Positions 51,871 to 61,914 are shown, numbered from the stretch's first letter. The stretch: DNA of 64,000 bases from Promicromonospora sukumoe (GCF_014137995.1 NZ_JACGWV010000001.1:3472001-3536000), one strand, 5' to 3'. Program-made: numbers and translations. The notes: generated by a model not told the origin, from the letters alone.

Positions 51871-53102
51871 GAGAGCACCTCCCCCAGCCACTCGGCGAAA
51901 CGTTCGGGCGTGAGCGCGGCGACCTCCATGCCGCACTCCGCGAGATGGCGGGCCGTGCCCTGGTCGTAGACGGGTTCGGCCGCCTCGTCCAGGGCCGCGA
52001 GCCCGAGCATGGTGACGCCCGACGACGCCATCCGCCGCACGGTCGTCAGCAGGTTGGACACCGATCCGCCCTCGTAGAAGTCGCTGACCAGCGCGACGAC
52101 CGTCCGCGAGGGGTTGCGGACCTGCTGCTCGGCGTGCCGGACGGCCCGCGCGATGTCGGTGCCGCCGCCGAGCTGCGCGGTCATCAGCACCTCGACGGGG
52201 TCGGCGGCCAGGTGCGACATGTCCACGACGGAGGTGTCGAACAGGTAGAGCTGCACGTTGATGCCGGGCAGGCCCGACAGGATTCCCGCGCACACCGCGG
52301 AGTACAGCAGCGAGGGAGCCATCGATCCCGACTGGTCGACGAGCAGGATGACGTCCCAGGTCAGGGTGCGCTTCGACCGGGCGGAGAAGCGGACGTCCTG
52401 CACCGTCATGCGACCCTCGGCGTCGACGCGGCCAAGGTTGGCACGCAGGGTGCGCTTCCAGTCGAAGTTGCGCGCGACCCGGTGCATCGACCGGCGCGAC
52501 CGGTCGATACGGCCGTTGACCGCGGTGGTGAACCGGGGCCGCAGGCGCCGCACGATGTCGTCGACGACACGCTTGATGATGCGCCGCAGACCGGAGGCGG
52601 CCTGCTCGTTGAGAGCGCCGCGCACCTGGAGCATCGCGACGGCGAGCTCGCGCGACGGTTCGAGGGTCTCGAGCGCGGTCTCGTCCTGCAGCAGCTCGGT
52701 GAGGCCGTACCGGCTCACGGCGTCGACCTGCATGCGCTCGAAGGTCTCGCGCGGGAACAGGCTGCCGGCCTCGTTGAGCCAGCCGAGCGCGGTCACGTCG
52801 ACGCCGTGCGGCTGGGACCCGCCCAGCCCCGCGCCGCCACCGCTGCGACCGCCGCCCTCGCCCGAGCCGCCCGGGCCCCGGCCGACGCGGTGCCCGCGGG
52901 CCGTGTACTCCCGGTCGTACAGGTAGCGCAGGGACCGCTCCAGCCCCTGGTCCTGCTGCCCGACCTGGAGCTCGTCGGCCGCGTACCGGCCGAGCACGAG
53001 GCGCCAGCGCCGCGCGGCCTCGTCGTCCGAGACCTCGTCCGACACCGATGGCGACCGGCCGGCGACGTCGGGACCGGGCGCCGCCCGATCGATCGCGCTC
53101 AT
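51867..53102 (-). CDS. von Willebrand factor A domain protein (YehP-like)
   Basis: A 411-residue protein. The C-terminal half is a VWA domain with a complete MIDAS: DQSGS at about 256-260, a Thr in GGGTDIARAV and an Asp in VALVSDFYEGG. The N-terminal half is helical with a Gly-rich insert at about 73-97. VWA proteins partner MoxR-type ATPases and hold a substrate or metal. It is coupled by ATGA overlaps to the DUF5682 gene before and the SWIM gene after. Confidence 0.9.
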   Translation of the reverse strand: MSAIDRAAPGPDVAGRSPSVSDEVSDDEAARRWRLVLGRYAADELQVGQQDQGLERSLRYLYDREYTARGHRVGRGPGGSGEGGGRSGGGAGLGGSQPHGVDVTALGWLNEAGSLFPRETFERMQVDAVSRYGLTELLQDETALETLEPSRELAVAMLQVRGALNEQAASGLRRIIKRVVDDIVRRLRPRFTTAVNGRIDRSRRSMHRVARNFDWKRTLRANLGRVDAEGRMTVQDVRFSARSKRTLTWDVILLVDQSGSMAPSLLYSAVCAGILSGLPGINVQLYLFDTSVVDMSHLAADPVEVLMTAQLGGGTDIARAVRHAEQQVRNPSRTVVALVSDFYEGGSVSNLLTTVRRMASSGVTMLGLAALDEAAEPVYDQGTARHLAECGMEVAALTPERFAEWLGEVLS

Positions 53103-56100
53103 GCTTCTCCTCCTGCGGCTTCTCGCGCCGCTGTTCTTGCTGCTGATCCTGCTGTTCCTGCTGTTCCTGCTGCTGTTCCTGATCCCACCGCCACAGCTGC
53201 TGCCGGCGCGGCTCCCGCAACACCTCCGGTTCCCGCGGCCCAGTGGGCCAGGCCGTCGCGCTCCAGCACGGCGGTCAGCTCCCGGTCCAGGAGCAGGCCG
53301 GTCGTCAGGTCGTCCTCCGACAGCGCGACCCGTACGTCCACCTGGTCGACGCGCGCCCCGGTCCGCTCCGCCACGCGCTTGGCCAGCCGGTGCGTCTCCG
53401 TCGGGCGCAGCCAGGTGAAGGCGCGCCGCAGATCCGGCAGTACCGCCAGGAAGGCGTCGCCCTCGAGCGTGCGCAGCGCGTCGTCGACGGCGTCGAACAT
53501 CTCCGGCGTGTGCAGGATCAGGTCCGGCGCCGCGCGCATCACACCCCCGAGGAAGCGCACAGCCGCTCCCGGGTCGGCTCCCGCGGACAGGGCGCCGCGC
53601 ACCCGGGTGACCAGGACGTCGTCGGCCACCTCGCCGTCGGTGAAGCCCAGGGCGAGCAGCGCGCCGGAGACGGCGGGTGCGGTGTCCTCGTCGTCGCGCA
53701 GGCGCGCGAGCTCGCGCTCGACGGCGATGCGGTTGACGGAGCCGACGCCGTCGGAGCTCGCAGCACCAATGTTCGCCGCGCCCGCGTTCACCGCGTCGGA
53801 GTTCGCGCTGTCGGCGGCGGCCGCGTCCCGCAGCAGGGAGCGCAGGCCGATCAGGGTGCCGATCGCGGCGTCCTCGTCCTCGGCCCGGACCTTGCCCAGG
53901 TCGCTGACCAGGTACGCCGCGGTGGCGAGCGCCTGGCTGACCAGGTCGAGCAGCTCGCCCGCGTACTCCTCGGCGCCCAGCTCGATCCTCGCCTCCCACA
54001 GGCCGAGCAGCCGGCGCGCACCCGAGACGACGGAGTCCACGTTGCGGTCCGTGTCGAGGGTGACGCGGAGCAGCGAGACGATCCGGGGCAGGTGCGACCC
54101 CATCCCGATCACCAGCGCCTGCGCGACGAGCCGCGCGAGTGCGTCGACCGACGCCGACCCCGTCCCCGAGGCAGCTCCCGACCCCGCCCCTGCTCCTGAC
54201 CCAGCCCCAGCACCAGGCCCGGCAGCTGGCGCCGAGCTGGGGCCCGAGCCCGCGAGACGCGCTTCCGCCTCGGTCAGCCTGGCGACGGCGACCGCCTCCA
54301 GCGTCGCGCCGAGGTGCACCATCTCCACGAGCCGCGCCTCGACCAGCGGCGTCCAGCAGTACTGCCACTCCTCCGTGATCAGCCCGAGCCCGCGGCCGGC
54401 CACGTGGTCCGGACCCGAGACGAGCTGCCCGAAGCCGGCGCCGACAAAGTCGAGCAGCGCCAGCACCTGCCGCTTGGCGCGGTGCGACGCCGTCCGGCGC
54501 GCGTCGAGGCGCGCCGTGCGCGGCACCGAGTCGTCGATGGTGAGCTTTACGGCCAGTACCCGCTCGCGCACGTCGCGCACGAGCGGCGGGGAGGCGCTGC
54601 CGGGCGGCACGTCGCCCAGCGCCCGGCCGCCGAACACCTCGGCGATCGCGAGCCCCAACGGCCGCTCCGGCTCGCCCGGCCCGCCGACTCCGCCGTCGTC
54701 CTGCACGTAGCACGAACGCATCGCGTCCAGCAGGTCGGTGCGACCGGCGAACGCGCGCTCGCGCAGGTCAGCGAGCCGGGTCGCGGACGCCGCGGCGGCG
54801 CCCACCTGCGGCAGGCTCACCGCGTGGCCGCGCTCGACGGCGCCTCGGGCGACGTCGACCAGGATCTCCGCGGCGAGGGCGCGCGCGCCGACCGGGCCGG
54901 GCGCCGCGAGCGACGCGTCCCCGGTGCCGGAGGCCGCCGTGCCGGATGACGCTGTGCCCGATGACGCTGTGCTGGATGACACCGTGCCCGATGACACCGT
55001 GCCCGATGATGCTGTGCCGGCCGCCGCCGTGGCCGATGACGCTGCTCCGCCCTTCGCCGTGCGACGCTTCGCCGCCCCGCGCTTCGCCACGTCACCCTTC
55101 AGTGCGACGCTCTTCGATGCGTCGGCCTTCGCTGCGTCAGCCGCGAGAGCCGTGCGAAGTGCTGGGAATGTCTCGGTGTCGCCCGCCAGCTCGCGCAGGT
55201 GCGCCGCGTGCAGGCGCTCGTAGTAGCCGGGCGACGGCATGCCCGCGCCATAGCCGCGCAGCCCGTCGAGGCGCTCGTGGTCGTAGCGCACCAGCCAGGC
55301 CTCGCGGTGCTGCACCGGGCCGAAGCCACCCTCGGGCTGCCGGTCGCGGACCGGCGCACCCTCCGGCGCGCCGGACAGCGCCTCCACCAGGGCCAGCGTG
55401 TGGAAGGCCCCGGTCACGACGAGCACCGGGCCGACGGCAGCACCGTCTGCGCCATCTGCGCTCTCGGCCCGGGCATCCACCCCTGCCTCAGCCGACAGTG
55501 CTGCTTCTACTACTGCCTCCCCGATGCGGGCCGACATCCGGGCCTCGCGGTCCAGGGACCCGTCGGCGGCGAGGACGCTCTCCTCGTAGTCGAGTCGGGC
55601 GAGCGCAGCCCAGGCGAAGACGTCGTCGAACACCGCGCGCCAGTCGGCCAGCTCGGCGCTGCGCCGCGACTCGAAGAGGTGGTCCCACACCTCGTCGTGA
55701 TCGCGGCAGCCCAGCCGGCGCGCGAGCGTCGCGACCGCCTCGGAGTGCGCCAGGTACCGCTCGGACATGAGCGTCCGCGCGAAGGGGTCGGGCTGCTCGT
55801 CGAGGCCCGACGTCGCGCCCGGCTCACCCGGCCCCGACACCGCGCGCTCCGCGGCCGACCGTTCCCCGAAGGACCGGTCGATGAACCTCAGGTCCGCGCC
55901 GACGTCGCGGCCCGCGTGCAGGGCGACCCACTCCGGGGAGAAGGACGCGAGCGGGTAGAACCCCGCGCCCTCCCCGCGGTCGCCGTCGCCCTGCGCTCCG
56001 GGCTTCGCACCCGAGCCCGACCCGGAGCCAGACCCAGCACCCGAGCCCGAGTCACCGAGGCTCAGCACCGCGATCGGCGGGCGGGTCGCCTCGTGCAGCA

Positions 56101-56410
56101 GGTCCGGGATGAGCCGCGTGAACTCCTCCGGCCCCTCGATGAGGACGGCCGACGGCCGCAGCTCCTCGATCGCCGCGCGCACCGCGACGGCGCACGCCGG
56201 GCTGTGGTGCCGCACGGGCGCGAAGTAGATGCCGCGCTCGGCCCGCAGCCGCGCCACGGCGTCCGCGGCCGCGCGCAGGCGGTCGGGCGCGAGGTCCCAG
56301 ACGGCGCCCGCGCGCCGGCCGACGGCGGAGTCCCGCACCGCGGCGCCTTCGCGCACATCAGCGTCGTCCCGCACCTCGGCGTCGGTCAGCGCCGCGGCCC
56401 CGCCGCTCAC
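53099..56410 (-). CDS. DUF5682 family protein (YehM-like)
   Basis: An 1103-residue protein of the DUF5682 type. The conserved N-terminal block is GIYFAPVRHHSPACAVAVR near residue 60, followed by AVLIEGPEEFTRLIPDLL; VVTGAFHTLALVEAL lies in the middle. Low-complexity inserts are frequent: Gly/Ser near 125-140, Ala/Ser/Gly/Thr near 470-520, Ala/Gly/Ser near 710-730 and an Ala/Gly/Thr C-terminal tail. Function unknown; the family is always met with AAA and VWA partners. The GTG at 56408-56410 overlaps the AAA stop as GTGA, and the 3' end overlaps the VWA start. Confidence 0.85.
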   Translation of the reverse strand: MSGGAAALTDAEVRDDADVREGAAVRDSAVGRRAGAVWDLAPDRLRAAADAVARLRAERGIYFAPVRHHSPACAVAVRAAIEELRPSAVLIEGPEEFTRLIPDLLHEATRPPIAVLSLGDSGSGAGSGSGSGSGAKPGAQGDGDRGEGAGFYPLASFSPEWVALHAGRDVGADLRFIDRSFGERSAAERAVSGPGEPGATSGLDEQPDPFARTLMSERYLAHSEAVATLARRLGCRDHDEVWDHLFESRRSAELADWRAVFDDVFAWAALARLDYEESVLAADGSLDREARMSARIGEAVVEAALSAEAGVDARAESADGADGAAVGPVLVVTGAFHTLALVEALSGAPEGAPVRDRQPEGGFGPVQHREAWLVRYDHERLDGLRGYGAGMPSPGYYERLHAAHLRELAGDTETFPALRTALAADAAKADASKSVALKGDVAKRGAAKRRTAKGGAASSATAAAGTASSGTVSSGTVSSSTASSGTASSGTAASGTGDASLAAPGPVGARALAAEILVDVARGAVERGHAVSLPQVGAAAASATRLADLRERAFAGRTDLLDAMRSCYVQDDGGVGGPGEPERPLGLAIAEVFGGRALGDVPPGSASPPLVRDVRERVLAVKLTIDDSVPRTARLDARRTASHRAKRQVLALLDFVGAGFGQLVSGPDHVAGRGLGLITEEWQYCWTPLVEARLVEMVHLGATLEAVAVARLTEAEARLAGSGPSSAPAAGPGAGAGSGAGAGSGAASGTGSASVDALARLVAQALVIGMGSHLPRIVSLLRVTLDTDRNVDSVVSGARRLLGLWEARIELGAEEYAGELLDLVSQALATAAYLVSDLGKVRAEDEDAAIGTLIGLRSLLRDAAAADSANSDAVNAGAANIGAASSDGVGSVNRIAVERELARLRDDEDTAPAVSGALLALGFTDGEVADDVLVTRVRGALSAGADPGAAVRFLGGVMRAAPDLILHTPEMFDAVDDALRTLEGDAFLAVLPDLRRAFTWLRPTETHRLAKRVAERTGARVDQVDVRVALSEDDLTTGLLLDRELTAVLERDGLAHWAAGTGGVAGAAPAAAVAVGSGTAAGTAGTAGSAARTAAREAAGGEA

Positions 56411-57558
56411 CGCCACAGCGGCTCTGCCGCGGTGAAGAACGCCTTCCAGCGGGCGTCGGTGCGGGCGCGCTCGCGCACCACGTTGTCGACGTAGTGCCGC
56501 AGGCGGCGCGCGTCCTCGTCCTCGCCCTTGAGCGCCACGCCGGCCACCTGCCGCGCGACCTCCGCGGCCGTGACCGTGCCGTCCCCGAGGTACCGGGCCT
56601 CCAGCGACGCCGCGACGGCGACGTTGACGGCCTCGGCCGTGGACATGACGGTCTCCGGACGCTTGACCGGCGCACCCTCGCGCGTGCTGCCCGTGCGCAG
56701 GTCCTGGAACACGGTGACCAGCACCTCCAGGACGTCGCGCGGCACCTCGGGCCGGTCGCCCTCCGGTCCGAGCTCGGCCGCGAGCTGGCGCTGCACCAGC
56801 TCGATCTCGAACGCGCGGTCCCGCACCGGGGCCACGGTCTCGAAGCTGAACCGGCGCTTGAGGGCCGCGGACATCTCGTGCACGCCGCGGTCCTTGAGGT
56901 TCGCCGTGGCGATCACGGTGAAGCCAGGCCGGGCGGCGACCCGCGCGTCGGGGCCGAGCTCGGGGACCATGAGCTGCTTCTCCGAGAGGATGGAGACGAG
57001 CGTGTCCTGGATCTCCGGGGCGCAGCGCGTGATCTCCTCGAAGCGCACGACGCGCCCCTCGCGCATGCCCGTGCAGATCGGCGACGGCACCAGCGACCGC
57101 TCGCTCGGGCCCTCCGACACCAGGAGCGCGTAGTTCCACGAGTAGCGGACGTGGTCCTCGGTGGTACCCGCGGTGCCCTGCACCGTCAGCGTCGAGCTGC
57201 CCGACACCGCCGCCGACAGCAGCTCCGACAGCATCGACTTGGCCGTACCGGGCTCGCCCACCAGCATCAGGCCCTGGCGCCCCATCAGGGAGACGACGGC
57301 GCGGTCGACCAGCGGGTCGTCGCCGTAGAACTTACGGGTCACGCCGAGCTCCTCGGAGCCCACGACGAACGCGCGCACCGCACGCGGGCTCAGCCGCCAG
57401 CCCGGAGGGCGCTCGTGCCCGCGCTCGGCGTCCCAGGCGTCGAGGGTCGCCAGCTCGGCGGCGTAGCGGATCTCGGCGGGCGGGCGGATCTCGGCGTTCG
57501 TGCCTGCCGCGGCGGTGGTACCTGAAGTGGTGTCCGGGGCAGTGGTGTCCGTGGTCAT
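56407..57558 (-). CDS. MoxR-type AAA ATPase (YehL-like)
   Basis: A 383-residue AAA+ ATPase. Walker A GEPGTAKS is at 101-108; Walker B lies in GRVVRFEEITRCAPEIQ, and sensor 1 in FTVIATANLKDRG. The C-terminal lid domain follows. MoxR-type ATPases remodel or load partner proteins together with VWA proteins, and the VWA partner is two genes downstream. The ATG at 57556-57558 follows GAAGGA. It is the second gene of the cassette, after the DUF4132 gene, with about 157 bases between them. Confidence 0.92.
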   Translation of the reverse strand: MTTDTTAPDTTSGTTAAAGTNAEIRPPAEIRYAAELATLDAWDAERGHERPPGWRLSPRAVRAFVVGSEELGVTRKFYGDDPLVDRAVVSLMGRQGLMLVGEPGTAKSMLSELLSAAVSGSSTLTVQGTAGTTEDHVRYSWNYALLVSEGPSERSLVPSPICTGMREGRVVRFEEITRCAPEIQDTLVSILSEKQLMVPELGPDARVAARPGFTVIATANLKDRGVHEMSAALKRRFSFETVAPVRDRAFEIELVQRQLAAELGPEGDRPEVPRDVLEVLVTVFQDLRTGSTREGAPVKRPETVMSTAEAVNVAVAASLEARYLGDGTVTAAEVARQVAGVALKGEDEDARRLRHYVDNVVRERARTDARWKAFFTAAEPLWR

Positions 57559-57577
57559 GACGTCCTTCGGTGCTCGC

Positions 57578-57601
57578 ATATGTCTGGGGATATGTCTGGG
57601 G
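57578..57601. repeat. 12-bp tandem direct repeat ATATGTCTGGGG
   Basis: Two perfect, adjacent 12-base copies lie about 20 bases upstream of the AAA gene start on the minus strand. They sit in its 5' leader. An operator or a protein-binding RNA site is possible; no known motif is recognised. Confidence 0.6.
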
Positions 57602-57603
57602 AC

Positions 57604-57629
57604 GCGGCGGCCCAGGTCAGGGCCGCCGC
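57604..57629. terminator. GC-rich hairpin between DUF4132 and AAA genes
   Basis: Perfect 10-bp arms GCGGCGGCCC and complement (57604-57613 and 57620-57629) around six bases. It lies past the DUF4132 stop and before the AAA gene. It may terminate or attenuate transcription between the first gene and the other four of the cassette. Confidence 0.5.
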
Positions 57630-57715
57630 GGTCGGCGTGCGATCAAGGTAGCGGGAGCCACCCACACGCCGGCCGAGGGGCCGGAGCCCCTCGGTGAGAG
57701 TGCGGTGGGTGCTGC

Positions 57716-60700
57716 TCAGTACTGGCTCTTCTTCTCCCAGTCGGCGTCGAAGACCCCGCCGTCGGCCACGTTCACGTAGTCCCGGTAGGACACCGCGAGC
57801 AGCACCTTGGGCACGTCCTTGAGGGCGAGCCGGCCCCGGTCGTCCCACGTCCCGGTGCGGCGGAACACGAGATCCTGGACCGCGGCGGTGATGTTCTCCT
57901 CGGGCAGGAACGCACCGGTGAACTCGATCTCGACCGTCAGGCCGAGCGTCGGGTAGTCCTTGGTGTAGGCCGAGAACCAGCCGGCGTCCTCCGCCTGCGA
58001 CCGCGAGTACCCGAGCTTGGTGGCCCGGCCGCGGATCGTGAACGAGTCGCTGAGCCAGCCCCTGCGGGTGTCGATGACGGTCGCGGTGCCCGGCAGGTCC
58101 GGCAGCGCATCGGCCGTGCCCGCGCCCGCGTCAGCGCCGAGGCCCTGGTCGAACAGCGGCGTGATCTCGTAGTCCGCGAGGTGGCCGCGCCAGGCGTCCG
58201 CGGCCTCGTCCCCGAGGGTGGCGGCGTGCACGAGCGAGACGCGGGCCTCCGCGGGGAGGGTCACGTCCTCGTCGTCGACGTCGATCAGCGCGCCGCCGTC
58301 GCCCGGCCGGAACGTCACGACCGAGCCGGCAGCAGAGCCCGCAGCCGAGCCCTCAGCGCCGTCAGCCCCGGGCACCTCAGCGGCCCACACCAGGCGCGCC
58401 GCGAGGCGGGACATCAGGGGGTGGCCCAGCACGAACTCGCGCCAGTCGGCGAAGCTCCACGTACGGCCGGTGACCATGGCCTCCGCGAACCGCTGCGTCT
58501 GGAGCGCCACGACGGCCTTCAGCTCGGCACGCGACTCCTTGAGCTGGCGCTTCGCCTCGGCGTACGTCTCGTCGTCGTCGGACGCTCGCTTGGCCGGCAG
58601 GGCCTTGACCACCTTGCCCGCGGGGTTGCGCAGCTCCAGAGTGAAGGCCTCGGTGATGCGCCCGGTGACGACGCGCTCGCTCGCGCCCTCCCCGGCACCA
58701 GAGCCCTCACCGCCCTCACCACCAGCAGCGGACGGCCCGCCCAGGTCGAGGCGCAGGATGCCGTCGTCGTCGAAGCCGGCGGTCTGCACGGTACGGTCGG
58801 CGAGCTGGTCGCCGTCCCAGCCGTTGCGGTCCGCGATGTCCTGGGCGAGCGCACCGGCCGTCTCCTGGACCGTGCGCTGCTTGAACCGGCGCGACACGGC
58901 AAGGAGCTGCTGCACCGCGGCCCGGTCGCCGTTGGCGGCAAGCGCCCGCACCAGGTACTCGGCCTGGGCGCGACGACCCTTGTGCGCGGCGAAGTAGTGC
59001 TGGGCGGTCGTGGCGAGCCCGGCGCCGGGCATCCCGACGGTCAGCGCGAGCAGGCCCTTCTCCTGCGTGGCCGACCCGAGGTAGGTGGCCTGGTCCTCGC
59101 GGTAGAGCCGCTTCCAGAAGTCCTCCACGGTCTGCCCGGCCTGGTCCGCGTAGTACTCGGGGTAGCGCTTGATCGAGGACTGCAGGCCGTCCCAGCGGGA
59201 CTGCGCGTACTGGTCGGCGTACTTGCGGGAGTTCTCGACGGACGGGTTGCGGGTGTCCTGGGCGACCCAGGCGCGCAGCACGAACGAGCCGAGCGCGCCG
59301 CGCGAGGCCGGGTCCAGCAGCCCGACGTACCGGGCGATCAGGCCCTCGCCGCTGGGCGCCTTGAGCTTGGTCGCGAGCACGATCCACCAGCGGACGACGT
59401 CCCGGGGAACGACATCGCCGGCCCCAGCACCAGCACCAGCACCAGCACCAGCGGCCCACCGGACGTCCGGGACCTGCTCGAACGGGAACCAGTCGAGGCT
59501 CGCCGGCATCTTGGCCTTGAGCCCCTTGGTGGCCTCGGCCTCCAGGATCTCGGGCGCGAGGTCGGCCGAGATGTCGTCGCCGAGCGACTCCAGGGCCGAC
59601 AGCAGCGCGGCTCGGGCCGCCTCGCGACGCTCCTTCTTCAGGGCGGCGCGCAGGGCCGGCACCGAGGCGGGGTCGCCGATGCGGGCCAGCCACGTCGCGG
59701 CCGACGCGCGCACCTCGCTCTTGGTGTCCGCGAGCGCCTGCTCGGCCAGGGGCCGTGCTCCGGCGTGGGCCTCCAGGACCTGCTGCGCGGCGATGCGGTG
59801 GGTCTTGCCCGAACCGAGGGCGAGCCCGGTGAGGTTCGGGAGCACCATGGGCGGCACGACGGGGAACTCGCGCAGCACGTCGAGCGCCTTGGCGATGCGG
59901 TCGCCGCTGTTCTCGCCCGACTGCAGGGCGCGCTCCAGCAGGTGCGGCCGCTCGGCGAACCAGGGCCAGGACACGGACGTCGTGATCTCCTCCTGTCCCC
60001 ACCAGCGGTGGAGCACGAGGTCGGTGATGAGCTGCTCGGGGTCCTGGATGCGCGCGCGCACGAGGGCGTCGTGGAGCTGGCGCAGGTCGGTGAGCTCGTC
60101 GAGGTGCCCGCGCAGGCTCCACAGCAGGTGGTTCTGGTTGCCGTTGCCGGCGTGCGCCAGCGCCTGGAGCCGGATGTGCACCATGAGGCCCTGCCCGGCG
60201 AACGGGTCGCGACGGCGCTCGGTAAGCCACTGGATCAGCGCGGAGGACCGGTACTGCGCGGACTTCTTCTTGCTGGGTGCCCCGTCGGACGGCGCGCCCG
60301 GGAGCGCGCCGGACAGTGCGGCCGGGAGCGCGTCGAGGTCTTTCTCGGTGATCTTCTCCAGCCGGTCGAGGTTGCCCTGGACGGACTTGAGGGCCCAGTC
60401 CTTGCGGCCTCCGCCCTTGGCCTGCTTCTTCAGCTCCGCGAGGTTGTCGCGCGTCTCGGCGGTCGTCTTCTGGATCTCGGCCTTGAGCTGCGCCAGCCAG
60501 GCGTCGTCGAGCAGGACGTCGGGCAGCGGCTGCCACTCGGGCAGCTCGATGTGGACCGGCTCGGCGGGCGTGTCCAGCGCGCGGGACCGCTCGACGGTCT
60601 GCTCCAGCAGCTTGGCGCGGGCACTCTGCCCGGCCGCGATCTTGCCGTTCTCGTCGCGCAGCGGGGCGAGCGCCGCCTCGCACGCAGCGAGGCCGCCGTC

Positions 60701-61654
60701 CAGCCCGGCCAGGCGGGTCACGGCCTCGACGAGGCGGCCCGACGGCGCCGTGGCCAGGTGCGGCGCGAGCAGCGCGACCTGCTGGTCGTCGGAGAGGCGG
60801 GCGAGGTCCTTGAGAGCCGAGATCCGCACGCCCTTGGCCTGGTCGACGGCGAGGGCCGCGACGATCTGCGCGAACTCGTCGCTGGCGGCCTCCTGCGTGG
60901 AGGTGCGCTTGCCGATCCGGTCGAGCACCTCCTCCTTGCCGGAGGCGCCCAGCGTGGGGACGACGTCGGCCAGGAGCGCGGCGTGCCGCGCGGAGTACTC
61001 GTCGAACCCGGGCGACTTGAGGATGCCCTCGCGGGCGTCGGAGTACCAGGAGCGGCCCTTGGCGGAGCGGTGCGCGATGCCGAACAGCACGAGGCGCGGG
61101 GCGTCGTCGGCCGGGATGCCGCCCTCGATCGCGGCCTCCTCGAACGTGGCGGGGGTCCAGCGGGTGCGCGTGGCCTGGTCGCCGGAGCCGGACCGGTTCC
61201 GCTTCGGCGTGCCGATGTGCCCGACGTCGTGCAGCAGGAGGGAGAACCACTCCGGCGCGCCCGGGATCTCGACGGTGTCGCCGGTCTGCGCCATCAGCCG
61301 GGCGAGGCGGACGACCTGGGACATGGCGCCGAGGGCGTAGACGCGGCGGCGGCCGTTGATGCCCTTGTCCTTGGTCCAGTTCTTGTGCTGGGCGGCGACC
61401 TTCTTGACGAGGTCGGGCGAGACCCAGCTCGACCAGTAGCTGGTGCGCCCCGGCTCGTCGAGCAGCTTGTCGACGTCGTCCGTGGCGGCGGACGCCAGGC
61501 TCGTCAAGATCTCCGGCGTCGTGCCCTCCAGCACGTAGCCCACCGCGTCCTCGTACTGACCGGTGCCGAGCAGCGACAGCGGTGCGAGCGCATCCGCCAC
61601 GCCTCGCGCCGTCTCGTCGCCGCCCCGCACCCGGTCCATCAGCTCCTGCAGCAT
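57716..61654 (-). CDS. DUF4132 domain protein (YehI-like), first gene of the cassette
   Basis: A 1312-residue cytosolic protein. The N-terminal third holds an HD-like stretch (EWFSLLLHDVGHIGTPKR near 137-154). HEAT-like repeats follow (AEQALADTKSEVRASAATWLARIGDPASVPAL). The DUF4132 block near the C-terminus includes GRTWSFADWREFVLGHPLM and later FTIRGRATKLGYSRSQAED. Family members such as E. coli YehI and MolR have no proven biochemical role. An Ala/Gly repeat lies near residue 735. It reads toward the AAA gene; the leader of about 260 bases before its ATG suggests its own promoter. Confidence 0.85.
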   Translation of the reverse strand: MLQELMDRVRGGDETARGVADALAPLSLLGTGQYEDAVGYVLEGTTPEILTSLASAATDDVDKLLDEPGRTSYWSSWVSPDLVKKVAAQHKNWTKDKGINGRRRVYALGAMSQVVRLARLMAQTGDTVEIPGAPEWFSLLLHDVGHIGTPKRNRSGSGDQATRTRWTPATFEEAAIEGGIPADDAPRLVLFGIAHRSAKGRSWYSDAREGILKSPGFDEYSARHAALLADVVPTLGASGKEEVLDRIGKRTSTQEAASDEFAQIVAALAVDQAKGVRISALKDLARLSDDQQVALLAPHLATAPSGRLVEAVTRLAGLDGGLAACEAALAPLRDENGKIAAGQSARAKLLEQTVERSRALDTPAEPVHIELPEWQPLPDVLLDDAWLAQLKAEIQKTTAETRDNLAELKKQAKGGGRKDWALKSVQGNLDRLEKITEKDLDALPAALSGALPGAPSDGAPSKKKSAQYRSSALIQWLTERRRDPFAGQGLMVHIRLQALAHAGNGNQNHLLWSLRGHLDELTDLRQLHDALVRARIQDPEQLITDLVLHRWWGQEEITTSVSWPWFAERPHLLERALQSGENSGDRIAKALDVLREFPVVPPMVLPNLTGLALGSGKTHRIAAQQVLEAHAGARPLAEQALADTKSEVRASAATWLARIGDPASVPALRAALKKERREAARAALLSALESLGDDISADLAPEILEAEATKGLKAKMPASLDWFPFEQVPDVRWAAGAGAGAGAGAGDVVPRDVVRWWIVLATKLKAPSGEGLIARYVGLLDPASRGALGSFVLRAWVAQDTRNPSVENSRKYADQYAQSRWDGLQSSIKRYPEYYADQAGQTVEDFWKRLYREDQATYLGSATQEKGLLALTVGMPGAGLATTAQHYFAAHKGRRAQAEYLVRALAANGDRAAVQQLLAVSRRFKQRTVQETAGALAQDIADRNGWDGDQLADRTVQTAGFDDDGILRLDLGGPSAAGGEGGEGSGAGEGASERVVTGRITEAFTLELRNPAGKVVKALPAKRASDDDETYAEAKRQLKESRAELKAVVALQTQRFAEAMVTGRTWSFADWREFVLGHPLMSRLAARLVWAAEVPGADGAEGSAAGSAAGSVVTFRPGDGGALIDVDDEDVTLPAEARVSLVHAATLGDEAADAWRGHLADYEITPLFDQGLGADAGAGTADALPDLPGTATVIDTRRGWLSDSFTIRGRATKLGYSRSQAEDAGWFSAYTKDYPTLGLTVEIEFTGAFLPEENITAAVQDLVFRRTGTWDDRGRLALKDVPKVLLAVSYRDYVNVADGGVFDADWEKKSQY

Positions 61655-61914
61655 CTCGCCCCATCACGTCGTCGTCGGCCCCGGGGCAGAGCTCGCCCCT
61701 GGAATGTGTTGCTTTCAGCAGCACGCGCCACAAGTTACTGGTGGCCTCTGACACACCCGGGCGCCGGGCCGGACGCCGGACAAAACGCCCGGGTGAATCG
61801 ACCGGCCGACCGGCCTGCCGTCGACCGGCAAAGCAGGCCGAACCGGCCGAAACACCGCAAATCAACCGCCCGGACGTGCGACAGTCCTGCGGCAGTTACC
61901 AGGGCACGAGACAG
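61655..61914. promoter_or_regulatory. intergenic region upstream of the DUF4132 gene
   Basis: No gene is supported here. It lies past the stop of the AspRS gene and before the DUF4132 start, both on the minus strand, so it should hold the AspRS terminator and the promoter of the DUF4132 cassette. Several CCGGC-rich short inverted segments are present around 61796-61850; no single clear stem or promoter can be assigned. Confidence 0.4.
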
